64,000 nucleotides of DNA from Betaproteobacteria bacterium (GCA_022340285.1 JAJDOG010000005.1:1-64000); one strand, 5' to 3'. Counted from the first letter of the stretch, positions 54,315 to 63,505 are shown. A program made the numbers and translations. Notes: a model not told the origin generated them from the sequence alone.

Positions 54315-55526
54315 TCAGCCGCTGCGATACATGTATTCGCGGGTGAGCGGCAGCGGATTCTGCTGCGGCCCGCCCTGCTTGCAGGCCAGCACCTGATAGA
54401 TCGTCATCCAGCCCTGCTCGAACCCGTAGGAACAGCCTTGCAGGTACACCGACCAGATCCGGTAACGCTTGTCGCCGGCGATCTCGATGGCCCGATCCCG
54501 GTGCCGTTCCAGGCGGCTCGCCCACATCCCGGTCGTCCGGGCGTAGTGCTGGCGCAGCGATTCCACGTCGGTCGCATCCAGGCGCGCCTGGGCCATCTCC
54601 GAGAGCACCAGCGAAATGTGCGGCAGCTCGCCGTGCGGGAAAACGTAGCGGCCGATGAACTCCCCCGCACCGAGGCCCACGCTGCGGCTTTCCGGGTCCA
54701 CCGACGTGATGCCGTGATTCAGGACGACGCCGCCGTCCTTGAGCAGCGAGCGGATCTTCGTGAAGTACAGGCGCAGATTCTTGAACCCGACATGCTCGAA
54801 CATGCCGATGCTCGCAATCTTGTCGTAGGTTCCTTCGCCCGGAACATCGCGATAGTCCTGCAGGCGCACTTCGCAGCGCCCTTCGAGCCCCTCTTCCCGA
54901 ATACGCCGGCTGACGTAGTCATACTGGTTCTGCGACAGCGTGATCCCGGTGGCGATCGCCCCGTACTTCTTGACCGCGCGCATGATCAGCGCGCCCCAGC
55001 CGCAGCCGATGTCGAGCAACATCTCGCCCGGCTTGACCTGAAGCTTGTTCAGGATATGGTCGAGTTTCTGTTCCTGCGCCAGATCGAGGCTGTCGGACTC
55101 GCTGCGGAAGTATGCACAGGAATAGACCATGTTCCGGTCGAGGAACAGGGCGTAGAAGTCGTTCGAGACGTCGTAGTGATACTGGATCGCTTTCCTGTCG
55201 CGCGAACGGCTGTGGCTGACCACCCGCCGGATCCCGGCGAGTCGCGAAGCGTGTGCGGCCTTTCGTGCATAGAGCTCGCCAACCTCGAAGATGTCCTTGA
55301 GCGAACCCTGCACGTGAATGCGCCCCTCGACGTAGGCTTCGCCCAGCTTCATGAGATCGGGCCACACGAAGTAGCGCAGTGCGGAGGGGCGCGGGAACGC
55401 GACGCTCACCCTCGGCCGTGGTCCGAGCTCGAACGTGCGCCCGTTCCACAGCTCCAGGCGCAGCGGGATCGCCTGCTCGGCTTTCACTCGGTCGACGATC
55501 TTTGCGAGGCGGTTTTCGAGAAACAC
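54315..55526 (-). CDS. cfa: Cyclopropane-fatty-acyl-phospholipid synthase
   Basis: Cfa transfers a methylene group from S-adenosylmethionine to unsaturated phospholipid acyl chains. The 403-residue protein has an N-terminal lipid-binding region, QYHYDVSNDFY near 116-126, and the SAM motif LDIGCGWG near 169-176. The start is GTG at 55526, after an AGGAGGAA site. It converges on dnaE2 with a 6-bp gap. Confidence 0.92.
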   Translation of the reverse strand: MFLENRLAKIVDRVKAEQAIPLRLELWNGRTFELGPRPRVSVAFPRPSALRYFVWPDLMKLGEAYVEGRIHVQGSLKDIFEVGELYARKAAHASRLAGIRRVVSHSRSRDRKAIQYHYDVSNDFYALFLDRNMVYSCAYFRSESDSLDLAQEQKLDHILNKLQVKPGEMLLDIGCGWGALIMRAVKKYGAIATGITLSQNQYDYVSRRIREEGLEGRCEVRLQDYRDVPGEGTYDKIASIGMFEHVGFKNLRLYFTKIRSLLKDGGVVLNHGITSVDPESRSVGLGAGEFIGRYVFPHGELPHISLVLSEMAQARLDATDVESLRQHYARTTGMWASRLERHRDRAIEIAGDKRYRIWSVYLQGCSYGFEQGWMTIYQVLACKQGGPQQNPLPLTREYMYRSG

Positions 55527-55544
55527 CGCTTTCCTCCTCCCGGG

Positions 55545-55562
55545 GATCGGTGGCCGATCATA
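55545..55562 (-). promoter_or_regulatory. cfa -10 box and adjoining operator-like repeat
   Basis: TATGAT (55557-55562, minus strand) lies about 30 bp upstream of cfa, and GATCGG-TGG-CCGATC (55545-55559) is an inverted repeat covering the probable start site. No clear -35 is seen. Confidence 0.4.
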
Positions 55563-55705
55563 GCATTCCTCACTGCGTCGTCGAGCGCTCGGAACCGCCC
55601 CCCCCCGGGGCGCCCTGGTTCATGCCGCCATCCGGCGCTGCAATCCCCGCTAGAATCCGCGTCCGGACGCCCTATTCTGGAATCTCGCGCCATGGAAAAG
55701 CGTCG

Positions 55706-56038
55706 ATGAGCCACATAGACATTCGCCGCAAACATTCGCTCCCGCTGCCGCAAGCGCGCCAGGCGGCCGAGAAAGTGGCCAAGCAGCTCAAGCAGGAGTT
55801 CGCACTGCAGTACCGCTGGGAAGGCGCGAGCCTTCACTTCACGCGTGCGGGCGTCGATGGAAAGCTGACCGTGAACGCAAGTGAGGTGCACCTGCGCGCA
55901 AACCTCGGCATGCTGCTCTCGTTTCTGAAGCCGCAGATCGAGGGCAAGGTGCACGAGCACCTCGACGATGCCCTTGCGCCGACGCGCGTCGCGGTACGCA
56001 AGCCGGCCGCGAAGAAGTCGCCCAGGAAAAAAGCCTAG
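55706..56038 (+). CDS. Polyhydroxyalkanoate system protein (PHA_gran_rgn)
   Basis: A 110-residue protein matching the PHA granule-region family (IRRKHSLPLPQARQAAEKVA near the start, FTRAGVDGKLTV, SEVHLRANLGMLL), with a Lys-rich tail. Members are encoded near PHA genes; the function is not settled. It is placed in a wider lipid storage neighbourhood here. Confidence 0.85.
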   Translation: MSHIDIRRKHSLPLPQARQAAEKVAKQLKQEFALQYRWEGASLHFTRAGVDGKLTVNASEVHLRANLGMLLSFLKPQIEGKVHEHLDDALAPTRVAVRKPAAKKSPRKKA

Positions 56039-56044
56039 CGCACG

Positions 56045-56302
56045 CTACGCGCCGAGTGAATTCACGAGGTCGATGTATTTCTTCATTGCATCGTCCTTGG
56101 AAAGGCCCTTCGCTTTCGCCCACGCGTCGTACTTGGCGCGCCCGATCATGTCGGTGAACCCCGGGCGCTTGCCCTGCACGTCGCCCTCGGAGCCCTGCTT
56201 GTACAGCGCATAGAGCTGCAGCTTGACGTCATTCCCGGGGTCTTCGTCGAGTTTCTTCACCGACTGTGACGCCGCTTCGAACTTCTTTTTCAGATCGCTC
56301 AT
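56045..56302 (-). CDS. Acyl-CoA-binding protein
   Basis: An 85-residue acyl-CoA-binding protein of usual length. LQLYALYKQGSEGD (29-42) and PGFTDMIGRAKYDAWAKAKGLSK hold the ligand-contact Tyr and Lys residues (motif within 47-69). It buffers long-chain acyl-CoA. It is divergent from the wax ester synthase, which uses that substrate. Confidence 0.93.
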   Translation of the reverse strand: MSDLKKKFEAASQSVKKLDEDPGNDVKLQLYALYKQGSEGDVQGKRPGFTDMIGRAKYDAWAKAKGLSKDDAMKKYIDLVNSLGA

Positions 56303-56346
56303 ATCCGTACCTCGAATCCGTATCTCGATTCCGTGCGCCCGGCGCA

Positions 56347-56402
56347 TCGGGGTGGCTGCACCGGGTCCGCTATTATATGCGCCGCCCGATGCGCCACCCC
56401 GA
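56347..56402. promoter_or_regulatory. Inverted repeat around a -10 box between ACBP and WS/DGAT
   Basis: TCGGGGTGGC (56347-56356) and GCCACCCCGA (56393-56402) flank a 36-bp centre that contains TATTAT (56371-56376). The pair lies between two divergent lipid genes and may be a shared operator. Confidence 0.45.
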
Positions 56403-56415
56403 ATGGACCTGAAGC

Positions 56416-57930
56416 ATGACGCGACGCGAACGCATGTCCGGCGTGGACACCGCGTGGCTGCGGATGGATCGTCCGTCGAATCTGATGATGATCGTCGCCG
56501 TTCTGGTGTTCGACCGCCGCCCGGATTTTCGACGCCTCAAGCGCACGCTCGGCATGCGCCTGGGCGCCTACCGGCGCTTCACCCAGAAGGCGAGTCTCGA
56601 CGCGACCGGGGGCTGGTGGGAAGACGACCCCGCGTTCGATCTCGATCGCCACGTAACACGAACCCGCCTCGGGGGTTCGCGCGGGCCCGCGGAGCTCCGA
56701 CGGCTGGTCGCCCGACTCGCTGAGCGGCCTCTCGATCCCGGCCGCCCGCTCTGGGAGTTCACGCTGGTCGAGAACTACGGGTCGGGCGCTGCGATGATCG
56801 CGCGCATTCATCATTGCATCGGCGATGGCATCGCACTCGTCGGCGTCATGCTCTCGCTCACGGACAACTCCTCAGACGCCGCACCCGATCGCATTCCGCG
56901 CCGGACGAAGCACCGGGCGGACGAGGATCACGCGGCCGGTGCGCTCGAGCATCTGGTCGAGCCCGTGGCCGGGGCCTTGAAGAGCGCCCTGCGGCTCTCC
57001 GGCGGGGCCGTGGAGAAATATCTCGAAGTTCTGCGCGATCCGGGACAGGTGATCGACTATGCCCGCATAGCCGCGCGCGTCGCGGAGGACGTCGCGGCGC
57101 TTGCCACCATGGATGACGACTCGCCCACGCGTTTCAAGGGGCAACCGGGCCGCCGCAAGCGCGTTGCCTGGAGCGAGCCGCTGCCGCTTGACGAGATCAA
57201 GGCCGTCGGCAAAGCACTCGGATGCTCCGTGAACGACGTGCTGCTTGCCAGCGTTGCCGGGGCGCTTGGCGCTTATCTCGTCGCATGCGGCGATGCCACG
57301 CATGGCGTGGAAGTCCGTGCGATGGTACCCGTGAACCTCCGGCGGGGCGGTCCGGACCGACGGCTCGGAAATCGATTCGGGCTCGTCCCGCTCGTGCTGC
57401 CCGTCGGCATCGCCAATCCCTTCGAGCGCGTCTACGCCGTGCGCGCAAGGATGGAGGCCCTCAAGGGTTCCTACCTCGCCCCGATCTCGCTCGCGCTTCT
57501 GGAAGTGACTGGATTGCTGCCTCGGCCAGTGACGCAGGAAGTGCTGGATCTCTTCGCCGACAAGGCGACCGCCGTCATGACCAACGTGCCCGGGCCGCAA
57601 CAGCCGCTCTATCTCGCGGGGCGCCGTGTCGAGGAGATCATGTTCTGGGTGCCCCAGACCGGCAACATCGGCATGGGCGTCTCGATCCTCTCGTACAACG
57701 GCGGCGTGCAATTCGGGCTGATCACCGATGCCGGCCTCGTGCCCGATCCGGAGCGGATCATCGCCCGCTTCCGCGCCGAATTCGACAAGCTGCTGCTGAC
57801 GCTCCTCATGGAGCCCTGGGACACGCAGCGCGATCCACGCGCCATCGAGCGGGATCTCGCCGCCGCATTGCGCGCGGCGCGCAGCCGCGTCCGGGCCGCC
57901 GCCGCCGGTCGCATGCCCCTTGCCGATTGA
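56416..57930 (+). CDS. Wax ester synthase/diacylglycerol acyltransferase (WS/DGAT)
   Basis: A 504-residue WS/DGAT acyltransferase that joins acyl-CoA to a fatty alcohol or diacylglycerol. The active-site motif HHCIGDG (His132, His133, Asp137) is intact, as are RPLWEF (110-115) and CSVNDVLLA near 272-280. Length is typical of the bacterial family. A fatty acyl-CoA reductase 3.5 kb away could supply the alcohol. Confidence 0.93.
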   Translation: MTRRERMSGVDTAWLRMDRPSNLMMIVAVLVFDRRPDFRRLKRTLGMRLGAYRRFTQKASLDATGGWWEDDPAFDLDRHVTRTRLGGSRGPAELRRLVARLAERPLDPGRPLWEFTLVENYGSGAAMIARIHHCIGDGIALVGVMLSLTDNSSDAAPDRIPRRTKHRADEDHAAGALEHLVEPVAGALKSALRLSGGAVEKYLEVLRDPGQVIDYARIAARVAEDVAALATMDDDSPTRFKGQPGRRKRVAWSEPLPLDEIKAVGKALGCSVNDVLLASVAGALGAYLVACGDATHGVEVRAMVPVNLRRGGPDRRLGNRFGLVPLVLPVGIANPFERVYAVRARMEALKGSYLAPISLALLEVTGLLPRPVTQEVLDLFADKATAVMTNVPGPQQPLYLAGRRVEEIMFWVPQTGNIGMGVSILSYNGGVQFGLITDAGLVPDPERIIARFRAEFDKLLLTLLMEPWDTQRDPRAIERDLAAALRAARSRVRAAAAGRMPLAD

Positions 57931-57939
57931 GTGGCGCGC

Positions 57940-58722
57940 TCAGTCCTCGAGCTCGGACTTCGCCAGCTCGACGTCCAGGCGCTCCATCGCGTCCGCCGGC
58001 TTGCACTTTGCCGCCTCGACGTAGAGCTTCTCCGCGTCCTTCATGCGCGCATCGCCAAAGAGCGTCAGCAGACCGTTCGCGTATTCGATCCGCGCGATCG
58101 CCGAGTCCGGATTGAGCTTGAGCGCCTTCTTGAAATGCTCGACGGCGGCGTCCTTCTTTGCACCGTAGGTCATCCCCCCGACCAGCGCTCCTACCTTGCC
58201 CACGATCTCGGCGTGCCAGGTCCCCAGGGCGATATGGGCATCGGCGTGCTTCGCCTGGAGCGCGATAGCCTTGTCGAGAGACGCCTTGATCTTTCCGCCC
58301 AAACCTCTCTTGAGGGCGACCGCGGTAGATAGGCCTTGACTGTACCGACCCAGTGCCAGCGCATGCAGGTAGTACGCGTTCGCGTTCTTGGCGTCGGCCT
58401 TGATGGACTTCTCGGCACGGTCGGCGGCTTCCTCCAGCAGCTTGAGTTTTCGCGAGTCGGACTTTTCGAGGTAGGTCGCGTAGATCGTGCCCGCCTTGCT
58501 CGCGACGTTGTATCCCGCGTTGCCGGCGGCAAGCCCCTGCTCGATGGCGGTGCCGAAATCGCCCCGATGGTAGGAACGCCATGCCTCCTGCACCGAAGCG
58601 TCGCCCGGGTAGAGCTCGCAGTCACCTCGGTGGAGGCGTCCCCAGCTCTTCTTCAGCGCGGCGCCCGCGTACTCGTAGCCCTTGTCCGCATACGGAAACT
58701 TCGCCCAGCCGCCCTTAGCCAT
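57940..58722 (-). CDS. TPR-repeat protein of unknown function
   Basis: A 260-residue protein without a signal peptide. It has TPR-like repeats, clearest at about 165-250 (AVEHFKKALKLNPDSAIARIEYANGL). The start has strong GAGGAGGG. It is last in the phasin-patatin-TetR operon. Role unknown. Confidence 0.75.
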   Translation of the reverse strand: MAKGGWAKFPYADKGYEYAGAALKKSWGRLHRGDCELYPGDASVQEAWRSYHRGDFGTAIEQGLAAGNAGYNVASKAGTIYATYLEKSDSRKLKLLEEAADRAEKSIKADAKNANAYYLHALALGRYSQGLSTAVALKRGLGGKIKASLDKAIALQAKHADAHIALGTWHAEIVGKVGALVGGMTYGAKKDAAVEHFKKALKLNPDSAIARIEYANGLLTLFGDARMKDAEKLYVEAAKCKPADAMERLDVELAKSELED

Positions 58723-58753
58723 TTCTTGCCCTCCTCTTCATCTGCCGCAGAAG

Positions 58754-59416
58754 TCAGTCCGGCAGGTATTCCTGCGAAAGCCTCTCGACCAGCTGCCGAG
58801 ACTCCCCGACCAGGAAGGGTGCGAGCAATGCCATCACCTGATATGCGCCGCGCGCGGCGATCGGCCCTTCCTGGGGATTGCGGGGATTCCGCACGTACTC
58901 GAACGACAGCCAGTAGGTGATCACCACGACCATGTTCGTCGCCAGAGCGCCGATCTCGACCGGGGTCGCGCGGAGTTCGCCCGCGTCCGCGAGCCCACGG
59001 CAGAGCACCTCGGCCGCAGCGACCTTGCGTTCGAGGATCTGCTTGAAGTGGGTCTCCAGCAAGCGGTTGCGCGACAGCAAATCGTTGAGATCCCGATACA
59101 GGAACCGGTAGCGCCAGATGGCCTCGAACAGCAGGTGCAGGAACAGCCACAGGTCTTCGACGGTGGCGGCACGGCGCGCCGGCGCGGAGAGTAGCGCATC
59201 GACCTCCCGCTCGAACGCGCCGAAGAGCGTGTTGATGATCTCGTCCTTACTGCGGTAGTGATAGTAGAGGTTACCCGGACTTATGTTGAGCTCGTCCGAG
59301 ATGACCGTGGTCGTGACGTTGGGCTCGCCGAACTCGTTGAAGAGCCGTAGCGACGTCTCGGCGATCCGCTCCCGCGTGCGTCGCTTGGGCTTCCGGTCCA
59401 TCCGCGCCGCGCTCAC
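58754..59416 (-). CDS. TetR-family transcriptional regulator
   Basis: A 220-residue TetR regulator. The N-terminal helix-turn-helix (ETSLRLFNEFG; VISDELNISPGNLYYHY near 35-55) is canonical; the rest is an all-helical ligand domain. The GTG at 59416 overlaps the patatin stop as GTGA (an ATG at 59401 is the alternative). It is likely to control the surrounding lipid genes, with acyl-CoA as a possible signal; this is inference. Confidence 0.88.
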   Translation of the reverse strand: MSAARMDRKPKRRTRERIAETSLRLFNEFGEPNVTTTVISDELNISPGNLYYHYRSKDEIINTLFGAFEREVDALLSAPARRAATVEDLWLFLHLLFEAIWRYRFLYRDLNDLLSRNRLLETHFKQILERKVAAAEVLCRGLADAGELRATPVEIGALATNMVVVITYWLSFEYVRNPRNPQEGPIAARGAYQVMALLAPFLVGESRQLVERLSQEYLPD

Positions 59417-60681
59417 TCAGCGAACGCCCGCGGCGTGCCCGCGCGAAGCGCCAGCCAGCGCTCGAGGTCATCCAGGCTGCGCGCGAGACGGTCGACCGCT
59501 GCCTTGGCGTCCAGCGGCGCGCGCCGCCGCGCATGCCGCCTGACGAGGTGCCGGTGTGCATCGGCCAGAACGTCGAGCCGGATCGTGATGCCGTGGCGCG
59601 CGAGAAGGGGTCCGAGCTCGTGCCGTCGTTCGAACAGCTCCTTGCGCGTCTTCTGGTACGCGTGCTCGGCGAGACGACGCCGGCTCGCATAGCTGAATAT
59701 GTTGGTGAAGAACATGTCTGCATCATCGCGGTTCGGCTGGAAGAGCACGATATCCGCATCCGGATAATCGGTCTCGTAACGTTGCATGCCCACCTGCATA
59801 CGCGAGTGAATCATCGAACGGAACGTCTGCGCGAGCACGGCCGGCAGGCCACCGTCGACGAGGCGCTTGGGACTGTCCGCGTATGCACGCGGCAGGCGCG
59901 AGTCGAACGGGACGAGCGGGTTGATCGCCAGGAGCAGACGGACCTTCCGCTTCAAGGCGACCGATGCGTGGAGCGTCTTCTTGAGCGCACCATCCACGTA
60001 GTGGTGCCCCTCGATCTCGACCGGAGGAAACAATCCGGGCAGCGCGGCGCTCGCCCGCACCGCCGTCGAGATGGGTATGTGTTCCGTGCCGGGAGCGCCT
60101 AGCTCGACGGCCGCCCCCGTGTCCAGATCAGTCGCGATCAGGTAGAGCTCGTGCCGGAGCTCGCGAAAATCGTTTGTCCGGCCGGGGGCCGCAAACGCGT
60201 GTTTCAGGAAGCGGTCGATCCCGCGATTGTCAAACACCCCGGTGGGAATCGCGCGACCGAGTCGCTGCAGCGCCCCGTATACCCCGCGCCCGAGCGGGTC
60301 GCTCAGGTAGGACCAGAACGCGGCCAGCAGAAGTGGCGGAACCGAGGCGGCACGCTGCGCGTATTCCCTGAATGCCGGTCTGAGCAGCACGGCAGGATCG
60401 AAGGGCGCTTCGTGCGAATTACTCTCGACGAAGATCCGGCACATCTCGGCCGGGGTCACGCCGTTTGCGAGCCCGGCGGCGATGAATCCTCCTGCGCTCA
60501 CGCCCACGTAGACATCGAGGGCCGTCAAATCGAGTCCCTCGAGGGACTCCTCCAGCGCTGCGAGCGTCCCGAGCTCGTAGACCGCTCCGAGCGGTCCGCC
60601 GCCCGCCAGCGCCAGGCCGACCCGCGGCAGAGTCGTGCGCCGCGTTGCCTGGCGCGCCAATCGCCGCCGGGTGGCGATCAC
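59413..60681 (-). CDS. Patatin-like phospholipase
   Basis: A 422-residue patatin-family lipase with a Ser-Asp dyad. The oxyanion hole GGGPLG is at 27-32, the nucleophile Ser62 is in GVSAGG, and Asp near 230 is in YVDGAL. A Tyr/Arg-rich C terminus follows. Start is GTG at 60681. Such enzymes hydrolyse acyl lipids or storage polymers; in this operon it could mobilise wax ester, triacylglycerol or PHA. Confidence 0.88.
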   Translation of the reverse strand: MIATRRRLARQATRRTTLPRVGLALAGGGPLGAVYELGTLAALEESLEGLDLTALDVYVGVSAGGFIAAGLANGVTPAEMCRIFVESNSHEAPFDPAVLLRPAFREYAQRAASVPPLLLAAFWSYLSDPLGRGVYGALQRLGRAIPTGVFDNRGIDRFLKHAFAAPGRTNDFRELRHELYLIATDLDTGAAVELGAPGTEHIPISTAVRASAALPGLFPPVEIEGHHYVDGALKKTLHASVALKRKVRLLLAINPLVPFDSRLPRAYADSPKRLVDGGLPAVLAQTFRSMIHSRMQVGMQRYETDYPDADIVLFQPNRDDADMFFTNIFSYASRRRLAEHAYQKTRKELFERRHELGPLLARHGITIRLDVLADAHRHLVRRHARRRAPLDAKAAVDRLARSLDDLERWLALRAGTPRAFAE

Positions 60682-60720
60682 ACTTTACTCCGGCATCGCG
60701 ACCGCATCATGGAGCGAGCG

Positions 60721-61191
60721 CTATTTCGGGGCGCTCCGCCGCTTGCCGGTACGTTTCTTGGCAGGCGCGCGAGGTGAGCCGAGCTTCTGAACGCTCTCAG
60801 TCAACTCTTCCACGCGCGCCGTCAGCTTTTCGATCTCGTTCTTCGTGGGCACTCCAAGCCGGTGCAGGGCCCTGGCGACGCGCTGCTCGAAGACATGCTC
60901 GAGCTTGTCCCAGGTTGCCGTCGCCTTGGCCTGCGCATCGCTTGCCGCCTTTCCGACCTGGCCGGTGACCATGCCGACCTGAGCCCCCGCGAGCTTGCGC
61001 GTGCGTGCCTCGATGCCCCGGCCCTCCTTCACGAGCGCGTCGAATACCTTGACGCCCTCGTCGCGCGTCTTGCCCCACGCACCCAGGCCTGCCAGCCAGA
61101 TCTGCTGGGCGGATTCGCGAACGGTCGCCGCAAGGTGGCGATCGCTTGATCCGCGCGACCTACTGGCGCGCCGCTTCAGTTTCTTGGCCAT
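60721..61191 (-). CDS. Phasin-like PHA granule-associated protein
   Basis: A 156-residue protein of the PhaF/PhaI-type granule protein family. Helical phasin core about 25-125 (QQIWLAGLGAWGKTRDEG; VFDALVKEG), heptad-like LTARVEELTESVQKL near 128-142, and basic tails at both ends (KKLKRRASRSR; KKRTGKRR) that could contact DNA. The ATG at 61191 follows AAGGAGA. First gene of the four-gene operon. Confidence 0.87.
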   Translation of the reverse strand: MAKKLKRRASRSRGSSDRHLAATVRESAQQIWLAGLGAWGKTRDEGVKVFDALVKEGRGIEARTRKLAGAQVGMVTGQVGKAASDAQAKATATWDKLEHVFEQRVARALHRLGVPTKNEIEKLTARVEELTESVQKLGSPRAPAKKRTGKRRSAPK

Positions 61192-61273
61192 CACGTTCTC
61201 CTTTCCTGGCCCCGTCAAACAATTGAATTCGTCCGCTTGTCCCTACGGCCCTATCGAGTTTAAGCGGCCCCAC

Positions 61274-61289
61274 TAGAGCGTGCACTCTA
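61274..61289. promoter_or_regulatory. Operator-like palindrome between phasin and acyl-CoA reductase
   Basis: TAGAGCGTGCACTCTA has 5-bp inverted arms and a GTGCAC core, in the 270-bp divergent gap 61192-61461. A second AGAGCGT occurs 40 bp further on. It is a candidate site for the nearby TetR protein. Confidence 0.4.
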
Positions 61290-61358
61290 AACCCGCAAAC
61301 CGTTCCAGAGCGTCGCACGGCCCCTCACGCTGTGTGCGCCTGCATCGCTGCAGCCGTC

Positions 61359-61364
61359 TATAAT
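61359..61364 (+). promoter_or_regulatory. TATAAT -10 box of the acyl-CoA reductase gene
   Basis: A perfect TATAAT lies 98 bp upstream of the reductase ATG; the -35 region is not well conserved, which would suit an activated promoter. Confidence 0.45.
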
Positions 61365-61461
61365 TCCCGCTCTTGCGCGTGGTCACGCGGCAAGCCCAGT
61401 ACCTCGTGTCTATTCAGCATCAACTCGTTCCCGCCACGCCTAGGAACTTGCAGGAGGAGCC

Positions 61462-63450
61462 ATGCATTACTTCGTCACCGGCGCAACCGGCTTCATCGGC
61501 CGCCGCCTCGTCAAGGCGCTCCTCGCGCGGAAAGGCGCAGTCGTCCACTTCCTGATTCGCGCGGAATCCGCCAGCCGGACGCAGGAGCTCCTCGACTACT
61601 GGGGAGTCGACAGGACGCGCGCGATCGCCGTGCCAGGCGACCTGACCGAGCCCGGCCTGGGGATAACGAAACCCCAACGGCAGCGCCTGCAAGTCCACGT
61701 CAAGCACTTCTTCCATCTCGCGGCGGTCTACGACCTCAAGGCCGATCCCGCGTCGCAGGAGCGAGTGAATGTCGAAGGTACGCGCCACGCCGTGGCGTTC
61801 GCCGCCGAAATCGGCGCCGAGTGCTTTCACCATGTGAGCTCCATCGCGGCGGCGGGGCTCTACGAAGGCGTCTTTCGCGAGGACATGTTCGAAGAGGCGG
61901 AAGAGCTCGACCATCCGTACTACAAGACCAAGCATGACTCCGAGCGCATTGTCCGTGAGGAATGCGCGGTCCCCTGGCGTGTCTATCGGCCCGGAATCGT
62001 CGTGGGCGATTCGCGGACGGGCGAGATGGACAAGATCGACGGCCCCTACTACTTCTTCAAGCTGATCCAGAGAATGCGGCAGATCCTGCCGCCCTGGATG
62101 CCCACCATCGGTATCGAAGGTGGTCGGATCAATATCGTCCCCGTGGACTTCGTGGTGGATGCCCTCGTCCACATCGCGCACCTGCGCGGCAAGGACGGCA
62201 AGTGCTTTCACCTTGTCGACCCGACCCCCTATCGTGTGGGCGACGTGCTGAACGTCTTCGCCCGGGCGGGTCACGCGCCTGCCATGGCAATGCGCATCAA
62301 TGCAGCTCTGCTCGGCTTCATTCCACGCGGCATCAAGAAGGGAATGCTCGCACTGACGCCCGTGCGTCGTATCCGCAACGCGGTGATGAAGGACCTCGGC
62401 CTCCCCGAGGACATCCTCACCTTCGTCAACTATCCAACCCGATTCGACTGCCGCGAGGCGCAAGCCGCGCTTCAGGGCAGCGGCATCGAGGTTCCACGGC
62501 TGGAGGACTATGCCTGGCGACTTTGGGACTACTGGGAGCGCCATCTCGATCCGGCGCTCAGCATCGATCGGACCCTGAAAGGGCAGGTCCGTGGCAAGGT
62601 CGTGCTGATCACGGGCGGCTCGTCCGGGATCGGGCTCGCGACCGCCCACAAGATCGCGGCCGCCGGGGCGGTCACCATTATCTGCGGTCGGGATGCCGAG
62701 AAGCTTGCCGAGGCCAAGAAGGAGGTGGAAACGGCGGGCCACGCGCTCGTCACCTACCAGGCGGACATCGCGGACTACGCCCAGTGCGACGCGCTCGTCA
62801 AGCAGATCTCCGAGGCGCACGGTGGCGTCGATGTCCTGATCAACAACGCCGGCCGCTCGATCCGGCGGGCGATCGACGGATCCTTCGACCGCTTCCACGA
62901 CTTCGAGCGCACCATGGCGCTCAACTATTTCGGGGCGGTGCGGCTGACGCTCGGTGTGTTGCCCTCCATGATGGCGAAGCGACGGGGGCACGTGATCAAC
63001 ATTTCCTCGATCGGTGTACTCACCAACGCGCCGCGGTTCTCGGCGTATGTGTCCTCGAAGGCGGCGCTCGAGGCGTTCGGTCGTTGTGCTGCCTCGGAAT
63101 TCTCCGATATGAACATCGATTTCACCACGATCAACATGCCGCTCGTCCGGACACCCATGATCGCGCCGACCAAGATCTACCAGCAGGTTCCCACCCTTTC
63201 CCCGGACGAAGCGGCGGACCTCGTCGTCGAAGCAATCGTGTACCGGCCCGCCCGGATCGCCACCAAGCTCGGCGTGTTCGGGCAGGTGCTCCATGCTTTC
63301 GCGCCACGGGTCGCACAAATCATCATGAACACGACGTTCCGCATGTTCCCGGAGTCCGCGGCGGCAAAGGGCCAGAAGGACGCGCCCCCCGTCGAGCCCA
63401 GTCCGGACATGATTGCCCTCTCGAATCTCATGCGCGGCATTCACTTCTAG
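61462..63450 (+). CDS. Two-domain fatty acyl-CoA reductase (alcohol-forming type)
   Basis: A 662-residue protein with an extended-SDR thioester reductase domain (about 1-365; TGATGFIG at 6-13, HHVSSIAAAG near 118-127, YYKTK near 153) and a classical SDR domain (about 375-662; TGGSSGIG near 384, SAYVSSKAA near 527). Length, domain order and many segments match the Marinobacter enzyme that reduces fatty acyl-CoA to fatty alcohol via the aldehyde. AGGAGGAG precedes the ATG. It would supply alcohol to WS/DGAT. Confidence 0.9.
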   Translation: MHYFVTGATGFIGRRLVKALLARKGAVVHFLIRAESASRTQELLDYWGVDRTRAIAVPGDLTEPGLGITKPQRQRLQVHVKHFFHLAAVYDLKADPASQERVNVEGTRHAVAFAAEIGAECFHHVSSIAAAGLYEGVFREDMFEEAEELDHPYYKTKHDSERIVREECAVPWRVYRPGIVVGDSRTGEMDKIDGPYYFFKLIQRMRQILPPWMPTIGIEGGRINIVPVDFVVDALVHIAHLRGKDGKCFHLVDPTPYRVGDVLNVFARAGHAPAMAMRINAALLGFIPRGIKKGMLALTPVRRIRNAVMKDLGLPEDILTFVNYPTRFDCREAQAALQGSGIEVPRLEDYAWRLWDYWERHLDPALSIDRTLKGQVRGKVVLITGGSSGIGLATAHKIAAAGAVTIICGRDAEKLAEAKKEVETAGHALVTYQADIADYAQCDALVKQISEAHGGVDVLINNAGRSIRRAIDGSFDRFHDFERTMALNYFGAVRLTLGVLPSMMAKRRGHVINISSIGVLTNAPRFSAYVSSKAALEAFGRCAASEFSDMNIDFTTINMPLVRTPMIAPTKIYQQVPTLSPDEAADLVVEAIVYRPARIATKLGVFGQVLHAFAPRVAQIIMNTTFRMFPESAAAKGQKDAPPVEPSPDMIALSNLMRGIHF

Positions 63451-63505
63451 GCACGGACTCGAATATGCCGCGAGTGTTGCTCCGAACGGATCGTGGACGC
63501 GACTG

